Notes: generated by a model from the letters alone, not told the origin. A stretch of DNA of 64,000 bases from JAGSOU01 sp049974865 (GCA_049974865.1 JBNGCX010000015.1:4042-68041); one strand, 5' to 3'. Positions 1 to 7,713 are shown, numbered from the stretch's first letter. Made by a program: numbers and translations.

Positions 1-1
1 G

Positions 2-85
2 CTCGATCCAGAATTCATGGGCCTGTGATGCGGCCACGCTAAGTAGCAGGCCAGCCGCGGCGAGAAGAGTCGGGATGATGTGCAT
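2..85 (-). CDS. DUF4198-like periplasmic protein, N-terminal fragment
   Basis: This is the first 28 codons of a gene that runs off the left edge of the window. Reading leftward from ATG at 85-83 gives a classic signal peptide (MHIIPTLLAAAG..., hydrophobic core, cut after a SQA-type site) followed at once by HEFWIE, which is typical of mature N-termini in the DUF4198 family of periplasmic metal-associated proteins. A GGAGG motif lies 11 bases before the ATG on the same strand. The start overlaps by 11 bases, head to head, the best start of the HupE-like gene on the plus strand. Family assignment rests on only these residues, so it is tentative; the reading frame and signal peptide are clear. 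Confidence 0.6.
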   Translation of the reverse strand, partial: MHIIPTLLAAAGLLLSVAASQAHEFWIE

Positions 86-1247
86 GGGAAATCGGGCCTC
101 CGCTTTGACCGGGAAGCTGTCATGGGGCTGGCTGAAGTCAAGCCTGCTGGTTCTGCTGGCGGGTCTGTTTCTGATCCGGCCGCTGGCCGCGCACGAGGTG
201 CAGCCCGCGGTGGCGGATGCCGAGGTGGGGGCGGAGGCGCTGCGGCTGGAGATCCGGCTGACCCTGGAGGCGCTGGCGGCGGGCGTCGATCTGAACGGGC
301 TGGGCGACACCAACGAGTCGCCGCTTTCCGGCTTCTACGACCAGAAGCGCCGCCTGCCGCCCGATGCGCTGGAGCAGGATTTCCGCGCCCGGTGGGGGCA
401 GGTGCGGCAAGGCATCGTCATCGAGAGCGGCGGTGTGCGGGTGACGCCCGAGATACTGGACCTGCGCATCCCCGAGGTGGGCAATCCGGAGCTGCCGCGC
501 GAATCGGTCCTGGTGCTGGGGGCGGACCTGCCGCCCGGCGACGCGCCGGTGCGGATCGGCTGGTGGGCGCAATACGGGCCGCTGGTGCTGCGCCAGGCGG
601 GCGAGGGGGACGAGCTGTATACCGGCTACCTGACCGGCGGGGCGCTGAGCGATCCGCTGCCGCGGCAGGGCGTGGCGCAGGTCGGCGCGCTGCGGGAATT
701 CGGCCGCTACGTCGTTCTGGGGATCGAGCATATCGTGCCCAAGGGGCTCGACCATATCCTGTTCGTGCTGGGGCTGTTCTTTTTCTCGCTGCATGTCAGG
801 CCGCTGCTGATGCAGGTGACGGCCTTTACCCTTGCCCACACCACCACGCTGGCGCTGGCGGTTCTGGGGCTGGTCTCGGTGCCCGCGGCGATCGTCGAGC
901 CGCTGATCGCGGCCTCGATCACCTATGTGGCGGTGGAGAACGTCTTGCATCCCAGGCTGAGCTGGTGGCGGACGGTGATCGTCTTTGGCTTCGGGTTGCT
1001 GCACGGGCTGGGCTTCGCCAGCGTGCTGGGCGAGATCGGGCTGGACCCGGGGCAGCTGATCGCGGGGCTGATCGGGTTCAACGTGGGGGTCGAGATCGGC
1101 CAGCTCGTCGTGATCGCGGCGGCGTTTTTCGCGGTCGGCTACTGGTTCGGAGACCGGCCCTGGTATCGGGCGCGTATCGCCGTTCCGGCCTCGGTGGCGA
1201 TCGCGCTGGTGGGGGCATGGTGGGTAGTGCAGCGTGTGTTCCTCTGA
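75..1247 (+). CDS. HupE/UreJ_2-family membrane protein
   Basis: Predicted inner-membrane protein of 390 residues in the HupE/UreJ_2 group, which are thought to be metal (nickel/cobalt-like) permeases or accessory proteins. The N-terminus has a signal-anchor (SSLLVLLAGLFLI, cut near PLAAHE), then about 170 residues outside the membrane, then from about residue 215 several hydrophobic helices. The second half carries the family signature GLDHILFVLGLFFF and later HGLGFASVLGE. Start choice is uncertain: ATG at 75, 78 or 84, or TTG at 105, which would still keep the whole signal peptide and would avoid overlap with the divergent DUF4198-like gene. DUF4198 and HupE-like genes both relate to metal handling, so the pairing fits, but substrate is unknown. 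Confidence 0.8.
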   Translation: MMCMGNRASALTGKLSWGWLKSSLLVLLAGLFLIRPLAAHEVQPAVADAEVGAEALRLEIRLTLEALAAGVDLNGLGDTNESPLSGFYDQKRRLPPDALEQDFRARWGQVRQGIVIESGGVRVTPEILDLRIPEVGNPELPRESVLVLGADLPPGDAPVRIGWWAQYGPLVLRQAGEGDELYTGYLTGGALSDPLPRQGVAQVGALREFGRYVVLGIEHIVPKGLDHILFVLGLFFFSLHVRPLLMQVTAFTLAHTTTLALAVLGLVSVPAAIVEPLIAASITYVAVENVLHPRLSWWRTVIVFGFGLLHGLGFASVLGEIGLDPGQLIAGLIGFNVGVEIGQLVVIAAAFFAVGYWFGDRPWYRARIAVPASVAIALVGAWWVVQRVFL

Positions 1248-1311
1248 GCCGCGGATTCGGCGCTGCGGGCGAGTCGTGCTAGGATGCCCGCCTGCGAAGG
1301 AGGAGACTGTC

Positions 1312-1500
1312 ATGAAGCGTCACATCTTTGACCATGACAAGCTGCGCAGCGACCGTGCCCGGGCCGGGCAGTTCCTGCAGATCGAGCGCAAGGCACGCGC
1401 GAATCCCGCCAGCAAGGAATTGCAGCGCCGCGCGCTGAGCGAGCCGGATACGGCGCGGCTGCGTGCCTTTCTGCGGATCGCGCGCGGCATAAGGGCCTGA
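1312..1500 (+). CDS. Small basic hypothetical protein (62 aa)
   Basis: Short ORF starting at ATG 1312, 7 bases after a strong GAAGGAGGAGA ribosome-binding site at 1296-1306. The product is 62 residues, rich in Arg, Lys, Ala and Glu (MKRHIFDHDKLRSDRARA...), predicted helical and soluble, with no signal peptide or membrane segment. It lies 64 bases downstream of the HupE-like gene and upstream of an EamA transporter. I do not recognise a named family. The excellent ribosome-binding site and alphaproteobacterial codon use argue that it is translated. An upstream in-frame start at 1234 lies inside the preceding gene and is unlikely. Confidence 0.55.
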   Translation: MKRHIFDHDKLRSDRARAGQFLQIERKARANPASKELQRRALSEPDTARLRAFLRIARGIRA

Positions 1501-1576
1501 TCGCCATTCCAAAATCCGCCGACGGGTAGTAAGGGGAAAGGGGCGCCCCCATGTCGGGCCGCGCCGGAGGTCCGCC

Positions 1577-2500
1577 ATGCAACCCGCCCGCGCGATTCTT
1601 CTGACCCTGACCGCCGTCACCCTGTTCACGGCGATGGCGGCGCTGATCAAGGCCACCGCCGACCATGTGCCGCCGGGCGAGGCGGTGTTCTTCCGCTCGC
1701 TCTTCGCGCTGCCGGTGATCGTGGGCTGGCTGGTGATGCAGGGCGAGCTGCCCGCCAGCCTGAGGACGCGCGACCCGCTGGGCCATCTTTGGCGCGGGCT
1801 GATCGGCTGCACCGCGATGGGGCTGATGTTCGCGGGGCTGGGGCTGCTGCCGCTGCCCGAGGTCACGGCGATCGGCTTTGCCTCGCCGCTGTTGGTGGTG
1901 GTCTTCGCCGCGCTGCTGTTGGGCGAGAAGGTGCGGCTGTTTCGCATCGGCTCGGTGATTCTGGGCCTCGTGGGGGTGCTGATCATCCTGAGCCCGCGGC
2001 TCTCGGCCTTCGGCGCGGGCGGGCTGGAACAGCGCGCGGCGCTGGGCGCGGTGGTGGTGCTGGCGGGGGCGGCCTGCCGGGCGCTGGCACAGATCCAGAT
2101 CCGCCGCCTGGTGCAGAAGGAGCGCACGGCGACCATCGTCTTCTGGTTCTCGGTCACGGCGACGGTGCTGTCGCTGCTGACCGCGCCCTTCGGCTGGGTG
2201 ATGCCGGCCCCGCGCGAGGCGCTGATGCTGGTCGTGGCGGGGCTGATCGGCGGGTTTGGCCAGATCGCGCTGACCTCGGCCTATCGCTATGCCGAGGCAG
2301 CGGTGATCGCGCCGTTCGACTATGCCTCCATGCTGCTGGCGCTGGCGGTGGGGTATTTCGTCTTCGCCGAGGTGCCGACGCCGACCATGCTGTTCGGCGC
2401 CGCGCTGATCATGGCCGCGGGTGGGCTGATCATGTGGCGCGAGCGCCAGCTTGGTCTGAAACGGGGCAAGGCGCGGCCCGGGATCACCCCGCAGGGTTGA
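1577..2500 (+). CDS. EamA/DMT-family transporter
   Basis: Inner-membrane exporter of the drug/metabolite transporter superfamily, 307 residues with about ten hydrophobic helices arranged as two EamA repeats (roughly residues 8-140 and 155-290). Typical features are GEAVFFRSLFALPVI early in repeat one and a second-repeat segment ending in AEVPTPTMLFGAALIMAAG. Substrates of this family include amino acids and small metabolites and cannot be predicted here. The ATG is preceded by GGAGG at 1568-1572. It is followed by a promoter-containing gap before the sugar dehydrogenase, so it is probably a single-gene transcript. Confidence 0.85.
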   Translation: MQPARAILLTLTAVTLFTAMAALIKATADHVPPGEAVFFRSLFALPVIVGWLVMQGELPASLRTRDPLGHLWRGLIGCTAMGLMFAGLGLLPLPEVTAIGFASPLLVVVFAALLLGEKVRLFRIGSVILGLVGVLIILSPRLSAFGAGGLEQRAALGAVVVLAGAACRALAQIQIRRLVQKERTATIVFWFSVTATVLSLLTAPFGWVMPAPREALMLVVAGLIGGFGQIALTSAYRYAEAAVIAPFDYASMLLALAVGYFVFAEVPTPTMLFGAALIMAAGGLIMWRERQLGLKRGKARPGITPQG

Positions 2501-2508
2501 ACCCGCGT

Positions 2509-2536
2509 TTGCTTTACGTAGCGTCTGCGATATATT
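2509..2536 (+). promoter_or_regulatory. Candidate sigma70 promoter for the sugar dehydrogenase operon
   Basis: A -35-like TTGCTT at 2509-2514 and a -10-like TATATT at 2531-2536 are separated by 16 bases in the only non-coding gap upstream of the dehydrogenase-cytochrome pair. Both boxes differ by two or fewer key bases from consensus. It is read by eye only; no start site is known. Confidence 0.4.
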
Positions 2537-2612
2537 GCCGCAGGGTCAGTGCGTGCTGCGCGCCGATTCTGGTCAAAAATAATAACCGACATCGACTTTT
2601 TGGGAGGATCAC

Positions 2613-3866
2613 ATGAAACGTGCACTTTTGTGCGCTGCGGCAGCCAGTTTGCTGTCCAGCCCGGTCTTGGCGCAATCGGCCGACGTGCCGGACAATCTGG
2701 AAAAGTTGTCAAACTTCCAGACCACTGGAGAGACGGAGTTCACCTTTGTCGAACAGGATGGCGACTTCGCCGAGGGCATCAAGAAGAACCTGGAGCGGAT
2801 CACGCTGCCCGACGGGTTCAAGATCGGCCTTTACGCTGTCGTCCCGGATGCCCGGCACATGGCGGTGGGCCCGCAGGGCATCGTGACATTCGTCGGCACC
2901 CGCAAGGACAAGGTCTGGTCGGTCACCGACCGCAACAAGGACCGCGTCGCCGACGAGGTGAAGGATTTCGCGCCCTCGCTGAAATTCGCCATCCCGAACG
3001 GGCCGTGCTTCTCCAAGGACGGGTTCCTGTATATCGCCGAGCAGAACCGCGTGCTGCTGTTCCCGGCGGCGGAGTTCTTTTACGAAAGCCCCGACGTGGC
3101 GGCCTTCAACCTGGTGGCGCAGGGCGACCTGATCCCGCCGGAGGAGGAGAGCTACAATCACACCGCGCGGGTCTGCAAGATCGGGCCGGACGGCAAGATC
3201 TACATCTCGCTGGGCCAGCCCTTCAACGTGCCCGCGGCCGAGAAGCTGGACCTCTACAAGAAATGGGGCATCGGCGGCATCATCCGCATGAACCTCGATG
3301 GCACCGGGCGCGAGGTCTATACCTACGGCATCCGCAACTCGGTCGGGCATGACTTCCATCCCGAAACCGGCGATCTGTGGTTCACCGACAACCAGGTCGA
3401 CGGCATGGGCGACGACATCCCGCCGGGCGAGCTGAACCACCAGACCGCGATGGGGCAGCATTTCGGCTTCCCGTGGTATGGCGGCGGGGACGTCCGCACC
3501 AACGAATACAAGGGCGAGGAGCCGCCCGCCGACGTGGTGTTCCCGGCGGTGGAGATGGTGGCCCATGCCGCGGACCTGGGCATGACCTTCTACACCGGCA
3601 AGATGTTCCCGGCGAAATACAAGAACGCCATCTTCTCGGCCCAGCACGGGTCGTGGAACCGCACCACGCCGGTGGGCGCGCGGGTCATGGTGACCTTCAT
3701 CGACGATGAGGGCAACGCCACCGCGCAGCCCTTCGCCGAGGGCTGGATCGACGAGAACGGCGAATACCTGGGCCGCCCGGTGGACGTGGAGCAGTTGCGC
3801 GACGGCTCGCTTCTGGTCTCGGACGACCTGGCCGGCGCGATCTACCGCATCTGGTACGAAGGCTGA
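2613..3866 (+). CDS. Periplasmic PQQ-dependent sugar dehydrogenase (GSDH/sorbosone-type beta-propeller)
   Basis: Predicted periplasmic quinoprotein of 417 residues. A Sec signal peptide ends near residue 20 (SSPVLA-QSAD). The rest reads as a six-bladed propeller of the glucose/sorbosone dehydrogenase family: LPDGFKIGLYA at the start of blade one, HMAVGPQGIVTFVGT, YIAEQNRVLLF, YGIRNSVGHDFHP, LWFTDN, and the late AQHGSWNRT and LLVSDDLAGAIYRI segments. The family oxidises aldoses or related alcohols with PQQ, passing electrons to a carrier. The next gene, a dihaem cytochrome c, begins inside its stop codon (TGATG), so the two are almost certainly one electron-transfer module. GGGAGG at 2600-2605 sets the start. 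Actual substrate is unknown; no PQQ biosynthesis genes are in the window. Confidence 0.85.
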   Translation: MKRALLCAAAASLLSSPVLAQSADVPDNLEKLSNFQTTGETEFTFVEQDGDFAEGIKKNLERITLPDGFKIGLYAVVPDARHMAVGPQGIVTFVGTRKDKVWSVTDRNKDRVADEVKDFAPSLKFAIPNGPCFSKDGFLYIAEQNRVLLFPAAEFFYESPDVAAFNLVAQGDLIPPEEESYNHTARVCKIGPDGKIYISLGQPFNVPAAEKLDLYKKWGIGGIIRMNLDGTGREVYTYGIRNSVGHDFHPETGDLWFTDNQVDGMGDDIPPGELNHQTAMGQHFGFPWYGGGDVRTNEYKGEEPPADVVFPAVEMVAHAADLGMTFYTGKMFPAKYKNAIFSAQHGSWNRTTPVGARVMVTFIDDEGNATAQPFAEGWIDENGEYLGRPVDVEQLRDGSLLVSDDLAGAIYRIWYEG

Positions 3867-4438
3867 TGCGGGTCTTCATGGCAATGCTTCTCGGCGGGCT
3901 GACGCTCGCCGGGGGCGCCCTTGCGCAGGATGCAGAGGCCGGGCGCAAAGTGGCCGGGATGTGCCGGACGTGCCACGGGCTGGACGGCTATGCGCAGATC
4001 CCCATCGCGCCGCATATCGGGGGCGAGCCCGCCGCCTATATCGAGGCGCAGCTCAGGGCCTTCCGCTCGGGCGCGCGGGTGCACGAGATGATGAGCGTGG
4101 TGGCCGCCGGGCTGTCGGACCAGCAGATCGCGGATGTCGCGGCCTGGTACGGCGCGCACACCGCCACCGCCGAGTTGCCCGCCGGGGCCGACCCGGAGGC
4201 CGCGCCGGAGCTGTGCGTCTCGTGCCACGGGGTGAACGGGATCGCGGTGCTGGAGGATGCGCCGAACCTGGCGGGCGAGACGAACATCTATATCGACACC
4301 CAGCTCAAGGCGTTCCGCACCGGCAAGCGCACGAACGACATCATGTCGCCGATCGCCGCCGATCTGAGCGACGAGGAAATGCGCGCCTATGCCGACTGGT
4401 ACGCGGCGATGAAGCTGGAGATCGCGCCGCCCGAATGA
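3866..4438 (+). CDS. Dihaem cytochrome c (c4-like), partner of the dehydrogenase
   Basis: Periplasmic electron carrier of 190 residues with a signal peptide ending around residue 20 (GGALA-QDAE) and two haem-binding CxxCH motifs: CRTCH at residues 33-37 and CVSCH at 117-121. The two halves are similar to each other (each has AYIEAQLRAFRSG- or YIDTQLKAFRTG-like stretches and a following Met in the DIMS/EMMS segment that may be the axial ligand), the pattern of c4-type tandem cytochromes. Its ATG overlaps the TGA of the sugar dehydrogenase by one base, implying translational coupling; it probably takes electrons from that enzyme toward a terminal oxidase. Confidence 0.88.
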   Translation: MRVFMAMLLGGLTLAGGALAQDAEAGRKVAGMCRTCHGLDGYAQIPIAPHIGGEPAAYIEAQLRAFRSGARVHEMMSVVAAGLSDQQIADVAAWYGAHTATAELPAGADPEAAPELCVSCHGVNGIAVLEDAPNLAGETNIYIDTQLKAFRTGKRTNDIMSPIAADLSDEEMRAYADWYAAMKLEIAPPE

Positions 4439-4452
4439 GGCCGGCATGGATT

Positions 4453-4474
4453 GCGGGGCCCGTGCGGGCCCCGC
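4453..4474. terminator. Stem-loop between convergent cytochrome c and ilvE genes
   Basis: A perfect 9-bp inverted repeat (GCGGGGCCC, loop GTGC, GGGCCCCGC) sits in the 43-bp gap between two genes that end facing each other. No T-run follows on either strand, so it may act as a Rho-aided or processing hairpin rather than a strong intrinsic terminator. Confidence 0.45.
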
Positions 4475-4481
4475 GGGCGCG

Positions 4482-5348
4482 TCAGGACCGCACCAGTTTC
4501 TCGTAGGCTTCCGCGATCTCGCGGGTCAGGGCGCCCACCTCGAAGGTGTAATCGCCGATCTGGCCCACCGGCGTGACCTCGGCCGCGGTGCCGGTCAGCC
4601 AGCATTGCTCGAACCCTTCCAGTTCCTCGGGCAGGATGTGCCGCTCGATCACCTCGATGCCGCGCTCGGTCAGCATGCCGATCACCGTCTGCCGGGTGAT
4701 CCCGTTGAGGAAGCAGTCGGGCATGGGCGTGTGTACCACGCCGTCCTTCACGAAGAAGATGTTGGCGCCCGTCGCCTCGGCCACGTAGCCGCGGTAATCC
4801 ATGAACAGCGCGTCCGAGCAGCCCTTGGCCTCGGCCGCGTGCTTGGAGGTGGTGCAGATCATGTAAAGGCCCGAGGCCTTGGCATGGACCGGGATGGTCT
4901 CGGGGCTGGGGCGTTTCCACTTGGAGATGTCCAGCTTGGCGCCCTTCATCTTGGCATCGCCGTAATAGGCGCCCCATTCCCAGGCGGCCACCGCCAGGCG
5001 GACCGGGTTGCGGGCCGAGGCCACGCCCATGTCCTCGCCCGCGCCGCGCCAGGCGACGGCGCGCACATAGGCATCGGACCAGCCGTTGGCCTTGAGCACG
5101 TCGTATTTGGCCTTCTCGATCTGCTCGACCGTCCACGGAATCTCGAAATCGATCATGTTGGCCGAGCGCTTCAGCCGTTCGGAATGCTCGACCGACTTGA
5201 AGATCTTGCCGTTATAGGCGCGCTCGCCCTCGAATACCGACGAGGCGTAATGCAGCGCATGGGTCAGGATGTGCACCTTGGCGTCGCGCCAATCGATCAG
5301 CTGGCCATCCATCCAGATCTTGCCGTCGCGGTCATCATAGCCGGTCAT
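4482..5348 (-). CDS. ilvE: Branched-chain amino acid aminotransferase
   Basis: Class IV PLP-dependent aminotransferase of 288 residues, catalysing the last step of Leu/Ile/Val synthesis (2-oxo acid plus glutamate). Hallmarks include DGKIWMDGQLIDW near the N-terminus, LHYASSVFEGERAY, TSKHAAEAKG (with the PLP lysine region), the EATGANIFFVKDG phosphate-binding stretch and WLTGTAAEVTPV near the C-terminus. The start is placed at ATG 5348 (MTGYDDRDGK); the frame is open further upstream but this would run through a likely promoter. The gene is divergent from petP-petR with overlapping candidate promoters. Confidence 0.92.
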   Translation of the reverse strand: MTGYDDRDGKIWMDGQLIDWRDAKVHILTHALHYASSVFEGERAYNGKIFKSVEHSERLKRSANMIDFEIPWTVEQIEKAKYDVLKANGWSDAYVRAVAWRGAGEDMGVASARNPVRLAVAAWEWGAYYGDAKMKGAKLDISKWKRPSPETIPVHAKASGLYMICTTSKHAAEAKGCSDALFMDYRGYVAEATGANIFFVKDGVVHTPMPDCFLNGITRQTVIGMLTERGIEVIERHILPEELEGFEQCWLTGTAAEVTPVGQIGDYTFEVGALTREIAEAYEKLVRS

Positions 5349-5445
5349 CGGTCTTTCCTTCTCACTCGTCCGGGCGCCTGCCCTTTTTGCAAATGTTGCG
5401 CTTTTTAGGTCCGCTTCGGACATAAAGTTGCGCCAAATCGCCAGA

Positions 5446-5474
5446 TCGCTAACAATTGATTCTTGGAAAGTCAA
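5446..5474 (-). promoter_or_regulatory. Candidate ilvE promoter
   Basis: On the minus strand TTGACT (5474-5469) and TAGCGA (5451-5446) are separated by 17 bases. The -35 box abuts the -35 box of the divergent petP promoter, so the two promoters overlap back to back. Between start point and ilvE is a roughly 90-base leader with a small GTCCG-CTT-CGGAC hairpin. Confidence 0.45.
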
Positions 5475-5491
5475 CAAGGCTGACATAAAAT
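5463..5491 (+). promoter_or_regulatory. Candidate petPR promoter
   Basis: TTGGAA at 5463-5468 and TAAAAT at 5486-5491 are separated by exactly 17 bases, close to the sigma70 consensus. The -10 box lies inside the spacer of a 7-bp inverted repeat (see the operator entry). The leader contains CACG-AAAAAA-CGTG at 5501-5514 and a GGAAGGGG ribosome-binding site before petP. Confidence 0.5.
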
Positions 5492-5501
5492 CGGGTCAGC
5501 C
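5478..5501. promoter_or_regulatory. 24-bp inverted repeat around the petPR -10 box (candidate operator)
   Basis: Perfect arms GGCTGAC (5478-5484) and GTCAGCC (5495-5501) are separated by 10 bases that contain the candidate -10 hexamer. This size and placement is typical of a dimeric repressor site such as those bound by MarR proteins. PetP, encoded 30 bases downstream, is a MarR-type protein and is the obvious candidate ligand; that link is inference. Confidence 0.45.
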
Positions 5502-5530
5502 ACGAAAAAACGTGATCGGAAGGGGCGACA

Positions 5531-6037
5531 ATGGCCGAAGGCGGCGGCACGCAGAGCGGCGAGAGCCTGCTGTTCCTGACGGATGAGCAGCTGCGCAAGG
5601 GGATCGAGGCGATGTTCTTCGCCTATCGGGGCTTCACCGCCGACCCGGACCGCATCCTCGAGAAATATTCTTACGGCCGCGCGCATCACCGCGCGATCCA
5701 CTTCATCCACCGCTGCCCGGGGACCACGGTCAACAACCTGATGTCGATCCTTGGCGTCACCAAGCAGTCGCTGAACCGCGTGCTGCGCACGCTGATCGAG
5801 GACGGGCTGGTGGAAAGCCGCGTCGGCCCCCGCGACAAGCGCGAGCGGCACCTCTACCTGACGGACAGCGGCGCGGCGCTGGAGCAGGAGCTGTCGGATG
5901 CGCAGCGGGCGCGGATGCGCGCGGCCTATCGCGCAGCGGGCCCCGAGGCGGTGGCCGGGTTCCGCCAAGTGCTCGAGGCGATGATGGACCCCGACCAGCG
6001 CCGCCGCTTCGCCGCGCTGAAGGATGGCGGGGCATGA
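5531..6037 (+). CDS. petP: MarR-family regulator, PetP-like
   Basis: Winged-helix regulator of 168 residues. The DNA-binding core is the NNLMSILGVTKQSLNRVLRT helix-turn-helix around residues 65-85, followed by the wing VESRVGPRDKRERHLYLT typical of MarR proteins. It overlaps the next response-regulator gene by 4 bases (ATGA). In Rhodobacter capsulatus a MarR-type PetP and an OmpR-type PetR are co-encoded and affect cytochrome bc1 expression and growth; the matching order and sizes support the same names here, though these genes lie about 19 kb from petABC in this window. An inverted repeat around its -10 box suggests autoregulation. Confidence 0.75.
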   Translation: MAEGGGTQSGESLLFLTDEQLRKGIEAMFFAYRGFTADPDRILEKYSYGRAHHRAIHFIHRCPGTTVNNLMSILGVTKQSLNRVLRTLIEDGLVESRVGPRDKRERHLYLTDSGAALEQELSDAQRARMRAAYRAAGPEAVAGFRQVLEAMMDPDQRRRFAALKDGGA

Positions 6038-6738
6038 GCACTGACGGGGTCGCACATCTGCTGATCGTCGACGATGACGAGCGTATCCGGAGCCTGTTGC
6101 AGAAGTTCCTGATCCGTAACGGGTTCTGGGTCACGGCGGCGCGCGACGCAGCGCATGCGCGGCGGTTGCTGGACGGGCTGGAATTCGACCTGATCGTGCT
6201 CGACGTGATGATGCCGGGCGAGGACGGGATCAGCCTGACCCGCAGCCTGCGGCAGGAGATCTCGACCCCCATCCTGCTGCTCACCGCCAAGGGCGAGACC
6301 AGCGACCGGATCGAGGGGCTGGAGGCGGGCGCCGACGACTACCTCTCCAAGCCCTTCGAGCCGAAGGAGTTGATGCTGCGGATCAACGCCATCCTGCGCC
6401 GGATGCCGCAGGCCCAGGCCCAGGGCGCGGGGCCCAAGGTGCTGAACCTCGGGCCGGTGCGCTATGACGTGGAGCGGGGAGAGCTGTGGCACGGAGACGA
6501 GCTGATCCACCTGACCGCCACCGAGAGCCAGTTGATGAAGATCTTCGCACGCTGCCCGGGCGAGCCCGTGAGCCGCGGTAAGCTGGTCGAGGAGCTGGGC
6601 CGCGACCGCGGCCAGGCGCAGGAGCGCGCGGTGGACGTGCAGATCACGCGCCTGCGGCGCAAGATCGAGGCCGACCCGAAACAGCCGCGCTACCTGCAGA
6701 CGGTGCGCGGCGCGGGCTACATGCTGGCCCCCGATTGA
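6034..6738 (+). CDS. petR: OmpR-type response regulator, PetR-like
   Basis: Two-domain response regulator of 234 residues. The receiver domain (residues 7-120) has the acidic pocket DDD at 13-15, phospho-acceptor Asp57 in LIVLDVMMPGEDG, Thr84 and Lys106 (SKPFEP). The C-terminal winged-helix domain (about 135-232) ends with LRRKIEADPKQPRYLQTVRGAGY. No histidine kinase gene is adjacent; the partner upstream is the MarR-type PetP. R. capsulatus PetR is known as an unusual regulator required for bc1-dependent growth, and the synteny with petP makes orthology likely. Confidence 0.8.
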   Translation: MSTDGVAHLLIVDDDERIRSLLQKFLIRNGFWVTAARDAAHARRLLDGLEFDLIVLDVMMPGEDGISLTRSLRQEISTPILLLTAKGETSDRIEGLEAGADDYLSKPFEPKELMLRINAILRRMPQAQAQGAGPKVLNLGPVRYDVERGELWHGDELIHLTATESQLMKIFARCPGEPVSRGKLVEELGRDRGQAQERAVDVQITRLRRKIEADPKQPRYLQTVRGAGYMLAPD

Positions 6739-6777
6739 GGCTTGCCGGATGCCCGGCGCCTGCCTAGCCTTGCGGCC

Positions 6778-7713
6778 ATGAGCACCGCGATCCTGACCCA
6801 TCCCGACTGCCTCGGCCACGTCACGCCCGTCGGCCATCCCGAGCAGGTGGCGCGGCTCGAGGGAATCCTCGAGCGGTTGAAGGCCCCCGCGTTCGACGAG
6901 TTGATCCGCACCGAGGCGCCGCTGGGGCGCGAGGCGGATATCCTGCGCTGCCACCCGCAGGCCTATATTGACCAGATTCGCGCCGCCGAGCCCGCGCAGG
7001 GCACGGTGGCGCTGGACGCCGACACGCATATGTCGCCGGGCTCCTTCGCCGCTGCCCTGCGCGGGGTGGGCGGCTCGATCCGGGCGGTGGACATGGTACT
7101 GGGCGGAGAGGTCGGCAACGCCTTCGTCGCCACCCGCCCGCCGGGGCACCATGCCGAGCAGGAAAAGCCCATGGGGTTCTGCCTGTTCGGCAACGTGGCC
7201 ATCGCGGCGAAATACGCGCTGGACCATCACGGGCTAGGCCGCGTCGCGGTGGTGGATTTCGACGTGCATCACGGCAACGGCACGCAGGCGCTGTTGTGGG
7301 ACGAGCCGCGGGTGCGCTTCGTCTCGTCCCACCAGATGCCGCTCTGGCCCGGCACCGGCGCGCCGGATGAGCGCGGCGCGCACGGCAATATCCTGAACGT
7401 GCCGCTGGCGCCGATGACCGGCGGGGCCGAAGCGCGCGATCTGTATGAGCGCGAGGTCTTCCCCTGGCTGGAGGATTTCGCTCCCGAACTGGTGCTGGTC
7501 TCGGCCGGGTTCGACGCCCATGCGGACGACCCGCTGGCGCAGTTGATGTGGGGCGAAGAGGATTTCAGCTGGATCACAGGGCGGCTTTGCGACCTCGCCG
7601 ACGCCCATGCGGGGGGCAAGCTGGTCTCGACACTTGAGGGCGGATATGATCTTCAGGCGCTGGCCGCCTGCGCGGCGGCGCATGTGACGGTTCTGATGGA
7701 GCGGGGCGGATGA
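6778..7713 (+). CDS. Histone-deacetylase-family amidohydrolase
   Basis: Zinc-dependent deacetylase-fold enzyme of 311 residues, most like the bacterial class II HDAC/acetylpolyamine or acetoin-utilisation AcuC group. Catalytic landmarks are RPPGHHAEQ (tandem His), VVDFDVHHGNGTQ (zinc Asp and His), SAGFDAHADDPL (second zinc Asp) and LEGGYDL near the C-terminus. The start is ATG 6778 (MSTAILTHPDCLGH), 40 bases after petR; an earlier in-frame ATG at 6742 would only add a poor-quality extension. It overlaps xseB by 4 bases, so it heads the xseB-ispA-dxs run. Substrate in bacteria of this group is generally not known. Confidence 0.87.
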   Translation: MSTAILTHPDCLGHVTPVGHPEQVARLEGILERLKAPAFDELIRTEAPLGREADILRCHPQAYIDQIRAAEPAQGTVALDADTHMSPGSFAAALRGVGGSIRAVDMVLGGEVGNAFVATRPPGHHAEQEKPMGFCLFGNVAIAAKYALDHHGLGRVAVVDFDVHHGNGTQALLWDEPRVRFVSSHQMPLWPGTGAPDERGAHGNILNVPLAPMTGGAEARDLYEREVFPWLEDFAPELVLVSAGFDAHADDPLAQLMWGEEDFSWITGRLCDLADAHAGGKLVSTLEGGYDLQALAACAAAHVTVLMERGG

